Part shown: positions 34,080-42,231 of the stretch, piece by piece | How the letters are laid out: every line of letters begins with the position of its first letter | Position numbering within the stretch: position 1 is the stretch's first letter | Origin: Promethearchaeati archaeon | Lineage (GTDB): Archaea; Asgardarchaeota; Heimdallarchaeia; Heimdallarchaeales; Heimdallarchaeaceae | Assembly: GCA_013166775.1 (NCBI GenBank) | Contig: JABLTJ010000032.1 | Location: forward strand, 1 to 55,546 | Length of the DNA: 55,546 bases | Direction of reading: 5' to 3' | Notes under the pieces: generated by a model | Seen by the model: only the letters and a program-made list of their open reading frames with translations | The model's database searches: none | What the model was told of the DNA's origin: nothing | Program-made: the position numbers and the translations under genes

Positions 34080-34802
34080 ATGCCTTACTGTAGTAAATGT
34101 GGAGTCGAAGTTGATCAGGGTGTTGAGAAATGCCCTCTGTGCCAACTACAAATTAATGGAATGGAAGAAGATGCGTCACCTCCACAAAAATATCCTGATG
34201 TACCAGTTGAATCCCCCAAAAAAGCTTCTATGACTCCTGAGCAGAAGAGAATAAGAGCATGGGAAATAGTTGGTGCAACATTACTCATACCTTTTCTTAT
34301 TATTGTTTTTACAGATCTAATTGCAAATGAAACTGTAAGCTGGGCAAGATTTCCAATGATTGCGCTTTTGCTAGCATGGTTACTTGCAACATTTCCATTA
34401 TTATTTGCGAAAAGACCTTTAGTAATAATAGCTGGTGAAGTATTATCAGTTCTAATATTCTTAGTGTTAGTTGATTATCTCCATGATTGGGTAATCGATT
34501 GGTTCTATAAACTGGCTTTACCAAACCTTGCAGTATTGATTCTCATTGCATCTGCAGTTACAATCCTTTCTACTCAAGTTAAAAGAAAAGGAGCAAACAT
34601 TGCAGCTTTTATTTTATTTGGCATAGGAGCTTTAAATCTAGGATTAGATTTGATTATAATGAGTACTTTAGCAGGAAAGATTACTATGAAATGGTCACTT
34701 TTTGTTCTTGTACCTTGTTTCATAATTGGTGGTTTCTTACTCTATCTCCATTACAGATTTAAGAATCTAAATCAAGATATTAAAGAACGACTTCAGATGT
34801 AA
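34080..34802 (+). CDS. Zinc-ribbon membrane protein (DUF6320-like), partner of the acyltransferase
   Basis: The N-terminus has CSKCGVEVDQGVEKCPLC, a zinc ribbon, then a 20-residue linker and six hydrophobic helices (from residue 64 to about 230). Zinc-ribbon plus polytopic helices next to an alcohol-acyltransferase-like gene is a pairing known from bacterial DUF6320 loci; I assign it by resemblance only. It could be the membrane anchor or donor-side partner of the acyltransferase. The gene overlaps no other and ends 49 bases before the carboxypeptidase. Confidence 0.6.
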   Translation: MPYCSKCGVEVDQGVEKCPLCQLQINGMEEDASPPQKYPDVPVESPKKASMTPEQKRIRAWEIVGATLLIPFLIIVFTDLIANETVSWARFPMIALLLAWLLATFPLLFAKRPLVIIAGEVLSVLIFLVLVDYLHDWVIDWFYKLALPNLAVLILIASAVTILSTQVKRKGANIAAFILFGIGALNLGLDLIIMSTLAGKITMKWSLFVLVPCFIIGGFLLYLHYRFKNLNQDIKERLQM

Positions 34803-34821
34803 GTTTGCTGTTTTACCGAGG

Positions 34822-34829
34822 TTATATAA
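34822..34829 (+). promoter_or_regulatory. TATA box of the carboxypeptidase gene
   Basis: TTATATAA is centred about 26 bases before ATG 34852 and is the strongest TATA match seen in the window. The spacing implies a leaderless transcript separate from the upstream acyltransferase pair. Confidence 0.5.
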
Positions 34830-34851
34830 GTGTTCGAGCAAATTCAACTCT

Positions 34852-36546
34852 ATGGATGGTCTGAAAAATAAAATTAAATCTATTTTTACGATTCTATTTT
34901 TCCTTCTCATGATATTTGGTTTTTCTAATAAAACCAACGCAATCTCAATAGTTATCGAAGAACAAGTCTTCCATGAATTAACTCGATCTTGGGAGAATAT
35001 CACTCTTCTCTATGATAATTATTTTCATAACTCCTCAGATGTATATCAAGAAATTAACAGATTCCATTATCTTGTACCAGATCTTATAGATATGGAGACT
35101 ATTGGTCAAAGTTATCAAGGGAAAGATCTCAAAGTTCTGAAAATTACAAACGAATTAAAGACCTATCAAAAGGCAAAAACCTTAGTAGTTGGTCATCACC
35201 ATGGGAGAGAACAAATTTCAATTGAAGCAGCTCTCCGGTTTATAATCCATCTACTCAACTCTTATCAAAAAGATGAGGTTTTGACTAATTATATAGATAC
35301 ACAAGAAATTTATGTTATACCAATGCTAAACCCTGATGCCTTAGATATAGTCATTAATGAAGGAAATCATTGGTTGAGAAAAAACGTTCGACCATTCGAC
35401 GATGATGGTGATCTGGAATTTGACGAGGATCAAAGAGAAGATGTTGACGGTGATGGAAAAATATCTTCGTTTGATGTCTATAATAACACTAATCCCAGTT
35501 ATCCCATCTACATGTATTCTTATTATGAGGGAATTGATAATGACGGAGATGATCAAATCAACGAAGATATGGTCGGTTATACAGATCTTAATAGGAACTA
35601 TGATGCTTTTTGGAGAGAAGGTGGAGGTTGGGATCCAGATCCGATATCAGATAGTTTTCCTGGTCCTACTCCTTTCTCAGAACCTGAAACTCAAGCCTTT
35701 AGAGATTTTGCTTTACAGCACCGTTTTGCGATGGCTTATTCATTACATTCAGGAATCAATGCAACTTATTTCACAGATGATGAAGGTGGTTGGACAGAAT
35801 ATGTTCTATATAAACAGATGGTTGATGATTATAGAGAAATTCTCCCATCATCATATACTTCAATGTATCATGAGCCATCTACTTCTCATAAACCAATAGC
35901 TGATTTATCATACATTTTATCAGGGTCATGGGATACATGGATGTATCAAAAAAGAGGGACAATCGCTCCTATTACATTCGAGCTCTATAGAAATTTATCT
36001 TCAATATCACTTGAATCTGAAACTATTGTTGAAGAAAACTCGACTCATAAAATCATTGAATGGACGGAAATCTATGGATACTTCAACCCTGAGAAAGAGT
36101 TCATTAACGCACTCTGGGAAGATGTAAAACCAGGATTTGATTATCTTTTAGCTAATACACCAAGATTAGGGATTGAAGCGTGGATAGAATTAAAAGGATT
36201 TGAGCAAGGAGATGAGATTGGACTATCTCTAGCTTTGGATAATCTAAGTCCAAGAATAGAGACAATGGATAGAATAGGTGTTTTTGAAGAAGATCTCTCT
36301 TTAATAAAGAATGGAACAAGAATAACTGCAGCAGGTAGTGATTCCCTTCAAGTTGATTTAGTCCTACCTCACAGTTTAGAAGAGCAAGGCTATATAATAA
36401 AAGTTGGAAATGAGTATATAGGATTCAAACCCTTTGAAATTAAAAGGAAAGAGGTTCGTTATGGATTGATTATAGGATTATCAGTTGCAGGCTTAGTATC
36501 CTTGGGAAGTGGATTGGGGATTTATTTCTTAGTCAGAAGAAGATAA
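34852..36546 (+). CDS. Secreted M14 zinc carboxypeptidase, membrane-anchored
   Basis: The zinc ligands are H117-x-x-E120 in HHHGRE and His299 in SLHSG. NPDA (160-163), LNRNYD (246-251) and APITFELYRN with the catalytic Glu complete the M14 set. A signal peptide ends near residue 30, and a helix with an RRR end anchors the C-terminus. Two Asp-rich loops (residues 183-208 and 229-239, DVDGDGKISSFD and DNDGDDQINED) look like calcium sites inserted before the catalytic His. It removes C-terminal residues from extracellular peptides. Confidence 0.85.
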   Translation: MDGLKNKIKSIFTILFFLLMIFGFSNKTNAISIVIEEQVFHELTRSWENITLLYDNYFHNSSDVYQEINRFHYLVPDLIDMETIGQSYQGKDLKVLKITNELKTYQKAKTLVVGHHHGREQISIEAALRFIIHLLNSYQKDEVLTNYIDTQEIYVIPMLNPDALDIVINEGNHWLRKNVRPFDDDGDLEFDEDQREDVDGDGKISSFDVYNNTNPSYPIYMYSYYEGIDNDGDDQINEDMVGYTDLNRNYDAFWREGGGWDPDPISDSFPGPTPFSEPETQAFRDFALQHRFAMAYSLHSGINATYFTDDEGGWTEYVLYKQMVDDYREILPSSYTSMYHEPSTSHKPIADLSYILSGSWDTWMYQKRGTIAPITFELYRNLSSISLESETIVEENSTHKIIEWTEIYGYFNPEKEFINALWEDVKPGFDYLLANTPRLGIEAWIELKGFEQGDEIGLSLALDNLSPRIETMDRIGVFEEDLSLIKNGTRITAAGSDSLQVDLVLPHSLEEQGYIIKVGNEYIGFKPFEIKRKEVRYGLIIGLSVAGLVSLGSGLGIYFLVRRR

Positions 36547-36662
36547 AAAGAATCTACTCCATTTTAAATAATCTCCAGATTCAGGAAAGAGAAGAAGAAA
36601 ACTAAAAAAAACGTATATAGTAAGAAATTTAAGTTTTGAGTAATATATAATGTGGAGTATTT

Positions 36663-38234
36663 ATGACTAAAAAACTTAAAGGCTATTATTTACCACCGTC
36701 TTTAGAAGATTTAGAAAATGAATTAGATTTTGAAGAGAGGGAACTACTGGATTCAAAACTTATTGTACCTAAATACTTTAGTTCGAAAATAGCTGAAAAA
36801 ATTGTTAGAAGATTAAGGAATAATCAAGAAGAGATTAAAAACTTAGATGTTAATGAAATTGCCAAGATTTATGATATTGTAGGTAAAAACTGGGGTAAAA
36901 AAAGTGATTATCCAAAGAAGGCTATAGCTTTAAAATATCTACCAGAACTCACAGATTATTCCCCTGAGATAATAGAGTATTATCAATTTAGCTGTATCAA
37001 TGAGATAAACAAAGCAATAAGTAAAGATCTTGTTAACTATCGTTTCCCATCAGAGGTTTTTTCAAGGTTTATCCAAATACCGGAGACAGAAACATGGATT
37101 CGTGCCTATGCGAGTATAATAAATCAATTGAGATTAAAACGAACTATGAAATCTGGTTTTGGTGAACTCAAGCTTATAAGCTATATAACACCAAAAAACG
37201 TTCCAGGAATCATAGAAACATTTGGAATCTTTCTAGGTAATATTATTCAGTCTGCTGTCTTAATTAAAACACCATATGACCAACCTTTATTCGCACCTTT
37301 GTATGCAGAATCAGTAAAAGAAATTTCACCAACTCTTGGAGAAACAATTGCAGTCGTTCCTTGGAAAGGTGGGCATAAAGAACTTGAGAAGGTGATTTAT
37401 TCACATTCTGATGTTGTCAGTGTAGTTTCTAGTAATAGGACTATTCAAATTATTAGCAAGGATATTCAAAAGCTCAACAAAGAAGGTTGTAATATCAAAG
37501 GCTGTTATCATGGGCAAAAATTCGGTTTAGAATTAGTGTCTAAAGAGTTTTTGAGGGATGAAATCATAGCTCGAAAAGTAGCAGCTTTAATAGCTTTAGA
37601 TGGTGCAGCTTATGAAGGTTATATGTGTTCCAGTCCTGTATTGGGTATTTTTATTGAAGCCGGAGGAAGAATAAGCGTATCTCAATTTGCACAAATATTG
37701 GTTGAAGAATCTTCTAAAGTATCTTTAATAATACCCCAGAACGAAAGCTTCCGAAAAAATCGCGAACTTCAACTCATTAAACTACTATCTAATCCAGAGA
37801 CGAATAGAAAAATATTTCATGACAAGAACAGTGATTCAATAGTTGTATATGAACCAAAGTTTGAATTAAAGCCAATAGGTCAAAATAGGTTACATAGAGT
37901 ATTCGAGATTCCTAAAATTAGATTTCTTATCAGAAAAATAACACGATGGAAAAAATATCTGCAAACTATAGGTATAGCTATTCCAAATGAGCGTTTATTC
38001 GAACAAAAAATAGCGGAAAAACTAGGACGGGTTGGTTTTTCAAGCCTTCGTGTTGTAGGTTCTGCTTGTATTCCTCGATTGGGTGAAACATGGGATGATA
38101 ATTATCCAATTTATGAATACTATATCCCAGATTTAATACACTGGGTGTCAATTAATGCTGGTAATGTTTCAGATGAAATATCAAGATTATATGTACTATA
38201 TAGCAAATTAGTAGCTAATGGAGTCTTTAATTAA
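36663..38234 (+). CDS. LuxC-type acyl-CoA reductase
   Basis: The 523-residue protein has the LuxC layout: an N-terminal helical part, LISYITPKNVPGIIETFGIFLG (nucleotide-binding start), then GAAYEGYMCSSPVLGIFIE with the catalytic Cys near residue 320. It would reduce an acyl-CoA to an aldehyde with NADPH. In bioluminescent bacteria LuxC works with LuxE and a transferase, which are not here. It lies between the M14 carboxypeptidase and a patatin, with an acyltransferase nearby. Confidence 0.75.
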   Translation: MTKKLKGYYLPPSLEDLENELDFEERELLDSKLIVPKYFSSKIAEKIVRRLRNNQEEIKNLDVNEIAKIYDIVGKNWGKKSDYPKKAIALKYLPELTDYSPEIIEYYQFSCINEINKAISKDLVNYRFPSEVFSRFIQIPETETWIRAYASIINQLRLKRTMKSGFGELKLISYITPKNVPGIIETFGIFLGNIIQSAVLIKTPYDQPLFAPLYAESVKEISPTLGETIAVVPWKGGHKELEKVIYSHSDVVSVVSSNRTIQIISKDIQKLNKEGCNIKGCYHGQKFGLELVSKEFLRDEIIARKVAALIALDGAAYEGYMCSSPVLGIFIEAGGRISVSQFAQILVEESSKVSLIIPQNESFRKNRELQLIKLLSNPETNRKIFHDKNSDSIVVYEPKFELKPIGQNRLHRVFEIPKIRFLIRKITRWKKYLQTIGIAIPNERLFEQKIAEKLGRVGFSSLRVVGSACIPRLGETWDDNYPIYEYYIPDLIHWVSINAGNVSDEISRLYVLYSKLVANGVFN

Positions 38235-38325
38235 TTAATGCAACTAATTCAAGTTTATAAACTAGACATATCTTTTTGTATCTGGTTAGCGAAGAAATAA
38301 AAAGGAGACTAGTTAAAATAATTCT

Positions 38326-39630
38326 ATGACCAAAGTGTCAAAAGAAAATGTGAAGTATCTCGCTTTTGAAGGCGGGGGTGGGAAAGGTATAACTTATCTA
38401 GGAGCTCTTCAAGCTCTAGAGGAGTTAGGAATAATATCTCATGTCCCTAAGAAAAAGGGTGATCAGACTTTTCCTCGAATTGATTCAACAAAGATAAAAG
38501 GTGTAGCAGGTACATCTATTGGCTCTTTAACAGCTTTATTGATTGCTTGTGGTTACAATTCTGAAGAGATAAGAGATATTCTCACATCTGATTTATCAGA
38601 TAACATTCTTGACACTGTTGAATTTGGAAAGATACCAACAATTTTTTCTGAAGAACAAGAGGATTGTGTTCTTCAAGATTCTAGATTCGGTGATGTAGAT
38701 AGCTATATGAAAAACTCTTGGGCAAACTATGTAAAATCAGATCAGAAATCACTTAAAGGTTTTCTTGAGATTCCAGTTAAAACTTTCAAAAGAATGAGCT
38801 TTTCTATCTTTGCATTATTAGTTCAAGGTTACCTTAATCATGAACTTAAGAAATCTGGAAAAAGAACACATGACGATGAATTTCATTTAATTCCTTTGCA
38901 AGAAATAATTAAATCAGAAACTCAAATAATTGCAACTCAATCTGTCTTAAACAAACCAATTCATTCAATAAACAGTCTAAAATACGAATATGGGTTCTTT
39001 CTAGGTGCTTCAGCTCGACATCTATTTGATCAGTTTATTGAAAATAAATCAGGAATTAAGAACTGTACTTTTGAACAATTTTATGAAGAATTTGGTGTTG
39101 ATCTCGTGGTCACTTCTGTTTGTTTAAATACTGGTAACGCATATTATTTTAAGAATGAAGGGAAGTGGAAAGATTTGTGTGTAGCAGATGCAGTAAGAAT
39201 GTCTGTTGGTATTCCCTTCTTATTCAAACCTGTTCTGTTTGAAGAAAAAGAAAAATCCATTGGACCATTTACTGATGATCTGCAATCGACACGGTATATG
39301 GTTGATGGAGGTGTTGTAGATAATTTTCCACTTCATGCTTTTGACGAAGAAGGAAAAGAAGAACTTAACTCTCAAATGCTAGGCTTTACTTTAGTACCTG
39401 ATAGCAAAAAGAAAGTTGCCGAAATTGCCAATTTTGTAGATTATTTAGATAATGCTCTCTATACTTTCCTAAAGAATGCAACAGAATTGCAAATAAAAAC
39501 ATCAGGAGAAAGAGACCAAATAATAGAACTAGATACAGGAAATCTTAGCATATTCGACTTTAGCTTTGAAGAACTACCTGAAGAAATAATTTCAAGTTCA
39601 AAAAAGAGAACACTGGATTATTTCAAGTAG
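38326..39630 (+). CDS. Patatin-like phospholipase
   Basis: FEGGGGKGITYLGAL (residues 14-28) is the oxyanion-hole loop, GTSIG (62-66) the nucleophile elbow with Ser64, and VDGGVVDNFP near residue 326 the catalytic Asp motif. A region of about 130 residues between these (from 100 to 230) is longer than in minimal patatins and may form a lid. The protein is cytoplasmic, hydrolysing acyl esters of lipids. AAAAGGAG lies about 19 bases before the start, too far for a good ribosome site. Confidence 0.85.
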   Translation: MTKVSKENVKYLAFEGGGGKGITYLGALQALEELGIISHVPKKKGDQTFPRIDSTKIKGVAGTSIGSLTALLIACGYNSEEIRDILTSDLSDNILDTVEFGKIPTIFSEEQEDCVLQDSRFGDVDSYMKNSWANYVKSDQKSLKGFLEIPVKTFKRMSFSIFALLVQGYLNHELKKSGKRTHDDEFHLIPLQEIIKSETQIIATQSVLNKPIHSINSLKYEYGFFLGASARHLFDQFIENKSGIKNCTFEQFYEEFGVDLVVTSVCLNTGNAYYFKNEGKWKDLCVADAVRMSVGIPFLFKPVLFEEKEKSIGPFTDDLQSTRYMVDGGVVDNFPLHAFDEEGKEELNSQMLGFTLVPDSKKKVAEIANFVDYLDNALYTFLKNATELQIKTSGERDQIIELDTGNLSIFDFSFEELPEEIISSSKKRTLDYFK

Positions 39631-39679
39631 TTAAATTTTCATTTTTTCCAAAAAACTGATGGCAAAAAAATGAAGAATT

Positions 39680-39715
39680 ATCTTACCACAGAAAAGAATA
39701 TATGTGTGGTAAGAT
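39680..39715. promoter_or_regulatory. Perfect 11-base inverted repeat between patatin and P1 peptidase genes
   Basis: ATCTTACCACA and TGTGGTAAGAT pair perfectly around a 14-base loop. The hairpin begins 50 bases after the patatin stop and may end its transcript or act as a control site for the next gene. A short GC-rich patch and a T run follow it. Confidence 0.5.
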
Positions 39716-39775
39716 TTATGTAGTATCTCGCTTGGCGGTTCAAGGGGGCTTTTTTGAAAAAACTAGGTATTGTTT

Positions 39776-39783
39776 TTAAATAT
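39776..39783 (+). promoter_or_regulatory. TATA-like element supporting ATG 39802
   Basis: TTTAAATA is centred about 23 bases before ATG 39802, consistent with a leaderless transcript. It lies inside the longer frame opened by TTG 39754, which argues against that start. Confidence 0.35.
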
Positions 39784-39801
39784 CTAAAGAGAATTGATGT
39801 T

Positions 39802-40806
39802 ATGAAAGATTATCTATCCAATGATAAAATGGATTTGAAACCTAAAACAGATTATAGAGAACCATTTTTGAAGTTTGATTTTCCTGGCATTAAAGTGGGT
39901 ATAGGAGAGTACGAGGAAGGACCAACAGGATGTACCGTTATTCAAGTATTAAAGAATAATATGATGTATGTAGATGTCAGGGGAGGAGCAGTAGGTGTAA
40001 TTGGACAACACTGGGGATTTACCAATGCTGTTTGCTTTTCAGGAGGATCATTATATGGATTTGAAGCAATATCAGGAGTTACTGCAGAACTCTTAAAACA
40101 GAATAACTATTCACCGGATTGGGAAACAATTCCTATAGTGAATGGTGCTATAATTTTTGATGTTGGTTTTCGAGCAAACACCATCTATCCAGATAAAGAA
40201 CTTGGTAGATTAGCAGTAAGTTCAGCAAGAGAAGGAATACTTCCAATTGGTAATCAAGGTGCAGGAAAATCTGCAACAGTTGGAAAAAATTTGGATTATA
40301 ATTCTGCTCAACTTGGAGGTCAAGGAGGAGCTTTCAAACAGATAGGAGATACAAAAATTTTTGTCTGTACTGTAGTGAATTCTGTTGGAGCAATTATGAA
40401 TAAAAAGGGAGAAATTGTTAGAGGTTTTTGGGATGATTCAAAAGAACAAAGACTAGATCTTTTGAAAGAAATTTCAAAGAAATCCGAAAATGAAAATAAT
40501 AAGAAAGAGCAGAACGCAACTACAAAGAATACAACTCTGACAGTAGTAATTACAAATCAAAAAATGGATAGGTATGGTTTAACACAAATGGGTCGTCAAG
40601 TCCATACATCAATGGCAAGAGCAATCAATCCCTTCCATACAATTACTGATGGAGATGTCCTATTTATGATATCAACAAATGAAGTGGAAATCAAAAAACT
40701 TGATTTAACCAGTTTAGGTGTTGTAGCTTCAGAAGTCGCTTGGGATGCCGTTTTAAGTTGCTATGAAGAAAATCAGAAAGGAAAGGTTTACAAGAAAATT
40801 GATTGA
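39802..40806 (+). CDS. P1 family peptidase (DmpA/L-aminopeptidase-like)
   Basis: FPGIKVGIGEYEEGPTGCTVI is the family N-terminus. FSGGSLYGFEA and GAIIFDVGFRANTIYP follow, then GNQGAGKSATVGK. The family cleaves itself before a Ser or Thr nucleophile; a likely region is near VVITNQKMDR, but I cannot point to it with certainty. Length after ATG 39802 is 334 residues. It would cut N-terminal residues or amide bonds in the cytoplasm. A longer start at TTG 39754 is open but lacks a good promoter. Confidence 0.8.
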   Translation: MKDYLSNDKMDLKPKTDYREPFLKFDFPGIKVGIGEYEEGPTGCTVIQVLKNNMMYVDVRGGAVGVIGQHWGFTNAVCFSGGSLYGFEAISGVTAELLKQNNYSPDWETIPIVNGAIIFDVGFRANTIYPDKELGRLAVSSAREGILPIGNQGAGKSATVGKNLDYNSAQLGGQGGAFKQIGDTKIFVCTVVNSVGAIMNKKGEIVRGFWDDSKEQRLDLLKEISKKSENENNKKEQNATTKNTTLTVVITNQKMDRYGLTQMGRQVHTSMARAINPFHTITDGDVLFMISTNEVEIKKLDLTSLGVVASEVAWDAVLSCYEENQKGKVYKKID

Positions 40807-40832
40807 GATTTTATATTATATTCGAGAAAAGA

Positions 40833-40839
40833 TTATAAG
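40833..40839 (+). promoter_or_regulatory. TATA box of amidohydrolase copy 1
   Basis: TTATAAG is centred about 28 bases before ATG 40864. The block around it (TCGAGAAAA, then TTATAAGAA, GAAA, CTTCTTCATAATGAC-like) recurs before copy 2, showing the promoter was duplicated with the gene. Confidence 0.5.
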
Positions 40840-40863
40840 AAGGAAAAATTTCTTTTCTTCATA

Positions 40864-42159
40864 ATGACTGAAGAAAAATCAAGATTAGTAATTAAGTCAG
40901 GGAGAGTATTTGATTCAATAAATGGTAAACTGCTTGAAAATACGACTGTTGTATCAGTTGGAAACAAAATTGTCTGGTTAGGAGATGATAGCAGTTTCGA
41001 AAAAGAAGAGAATGATCATATTATAGATGCTTCGGGAAAAGTAGTTCTTCCAGGAATGATAGAAGCTCATGTACACCTTATTGGAACTGGCAATCCTCAA
41101 GCTGAAAGAGAGTATCTCAGGACAAAAAGAGACATGTATCATTTCTTTGCTTTAAATCATGCTCAAAAACATCTTGCTTCTGGTTTTACCTGTGTAAGGG
41201 ATTGTGGAGCATATAAGGGTGTAACATCCTCTCTGAGAAGAATTCTAGATAATTTAACCTTCGCAGGACCTAGATTGGTTATATCCGAAACTAGCTTAGG
41301 GCAGTGGGGAAATCAAGAAAGTATCGGACCTCAACCACTTCTTGATGCAGCAAGAAAAGAATCCGTTGTAACTGCTGGTGTAGATAATGTTGTTTATGCA
41401 GTACGAGATTTGAAAAGATTAGGAGCTGACTTTGTTAAAACATTAACCACTGGGGGAGTGTTACATGGGATGGAGTCCAAGGTGGAATTCAGTCTCTGGA
41501 CTGAGGATGAACTAAAAGCCATGGTAACAGAAGCTCACCGACTTGGACTGCATCTTGCTAGCCATGCCCATGGTACAGCTGGAATCATTGCAGCTGTTGA
41601 AGCTGGAATCGATACAATTGAGCATGCTAGTTACATGACAGAAGAAGTTGCTGATTTGATGGTCAAAAATGGAACCTACATTGTGCCAACTCAAACAGCT
41701 GCAATGAGTCTTGTTAGTCCTGAATTATTGAAACTGATGCCTCCAGAAATACAAAAGAAAACTATTGAAGTAGATAAAATAATGAAAGAGAGTCATAGGT
41801 TGGCTTTCAAAAAAGGAGTAAAAATTGTAATTGGTACAGATGCTGGAACACCTGGGAACTATCATGGTAACACTGCGAATGAAGTTCGATTGATGGTAGA
41901 GGATGTAGGAATGACAACAGTACAAGCTTTACAAGCTGCAACAATTGAGGGTGCAAAAGCAATCTGGTTAGAAGATAAAATCGGAACTATTGAGAAAGGA
42001 AAATTAGCAGATATGGTTATCTGTGAGAAAAATCCTCTTGAAGATATTAAAGTACTTTCGAATGTAACCAGTTTATCTCATGTGATTAAAGATGGTATAG
42101 TTATGGCTGAGCAAGGTAGAATTACATATTTCTCACCACTACAAAAATTGGCTAAATAA
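40864..42159 (+). CDS. Metal-dependent amidohydrolase (prolidase/imidazolonepropionase-like), copy 1
   Basis: The metal ligands are HVH in GMIEAHVHLIGTG, Lys in FVKTLTTGG, HAHG and IEH, and Asp in GTDAGTPGNYHGN. These fit the Xaa-Pro/Xaa-Arg dipeptidase group of amidohydrolases (431 residues, with ADMVICEKNPLEDI at the end of the flanking beta sandwich). It probably splits dipeptides or related amides in the cytoplasm. A paralogue of the same length follows, with its own copy of the promoter. Confidence 0.85.
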   Translation: MTEEKSRLVIKSGRVFDSINGKLLENTTVVSVGNKIVWLGDDSSFEKEENDHIIDASGKVVLPGMIEAHVHLIGTGNPQAEREYLRTKRDMYHFFALNHAQKHLASGFTCVRDCGAYKGVTSSLRRILDNLTFAGPRLVISETSLGQWGNQESIGPQPLLDAARKESVVTAGVDNVVYAVRDLKRLGADFVKTLTTGGVLHGMESKVEFSLWTEDELKAMVTEAHRLGLHLASHAHGTAGIIAAVEAGIDTIEHASYMTEEVADLMVKNGTYIVPTQTAAMSLVSPELLKLMPPEIQKKTIEVDKIMKESHRLAFKKGVKIVIGTDAGTPGNYHGNTANEVRLMVEDVGMTTVQALQAATIEGAKAIWLEDKIGTIEKGKLADMVICEKNPLEDIKVLSNVTSLSHVIKDGIVMAEQGRITYFSPLQKLAK

Positions 42160-42201
42160 AATCAATAACACTGAAAAAGATTGAAGTAAATCGAGAAAAA
42201 G

Positions 42202-42208
42202 TTATAAG
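42202..42208 (+). promoter_or_regulatory. TATA box of amidohydrolase copy 2
   Basis: TTATAAG is centred about 27 bases before ATG 42232. Sequence from about 42191 to the ATG closely matches that before copy 1, pointing to duplication of gene plus promoter. Confidence 0.5.
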
Positions 42209-42231
42209 AAAGAAATTTTCCCTTCTTCATA

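Noticed and set aside
35402..35899. 165-residue frame on the plus strand inside the M14 gene
   Set aside because: It overlaps the zinc ligands of a clear carboxypeptidase in another frame and its sequence is not protein-like (many Ile/Met runs from Asp/Asn-rich codons).
39726..39751. GGTTCAAG followed by G and T runs looks like the T arm of a tRNA
   Set aside because: The bases after the loop cannot pair with those before it, and no acceptor or anticodon arms are found upstream.
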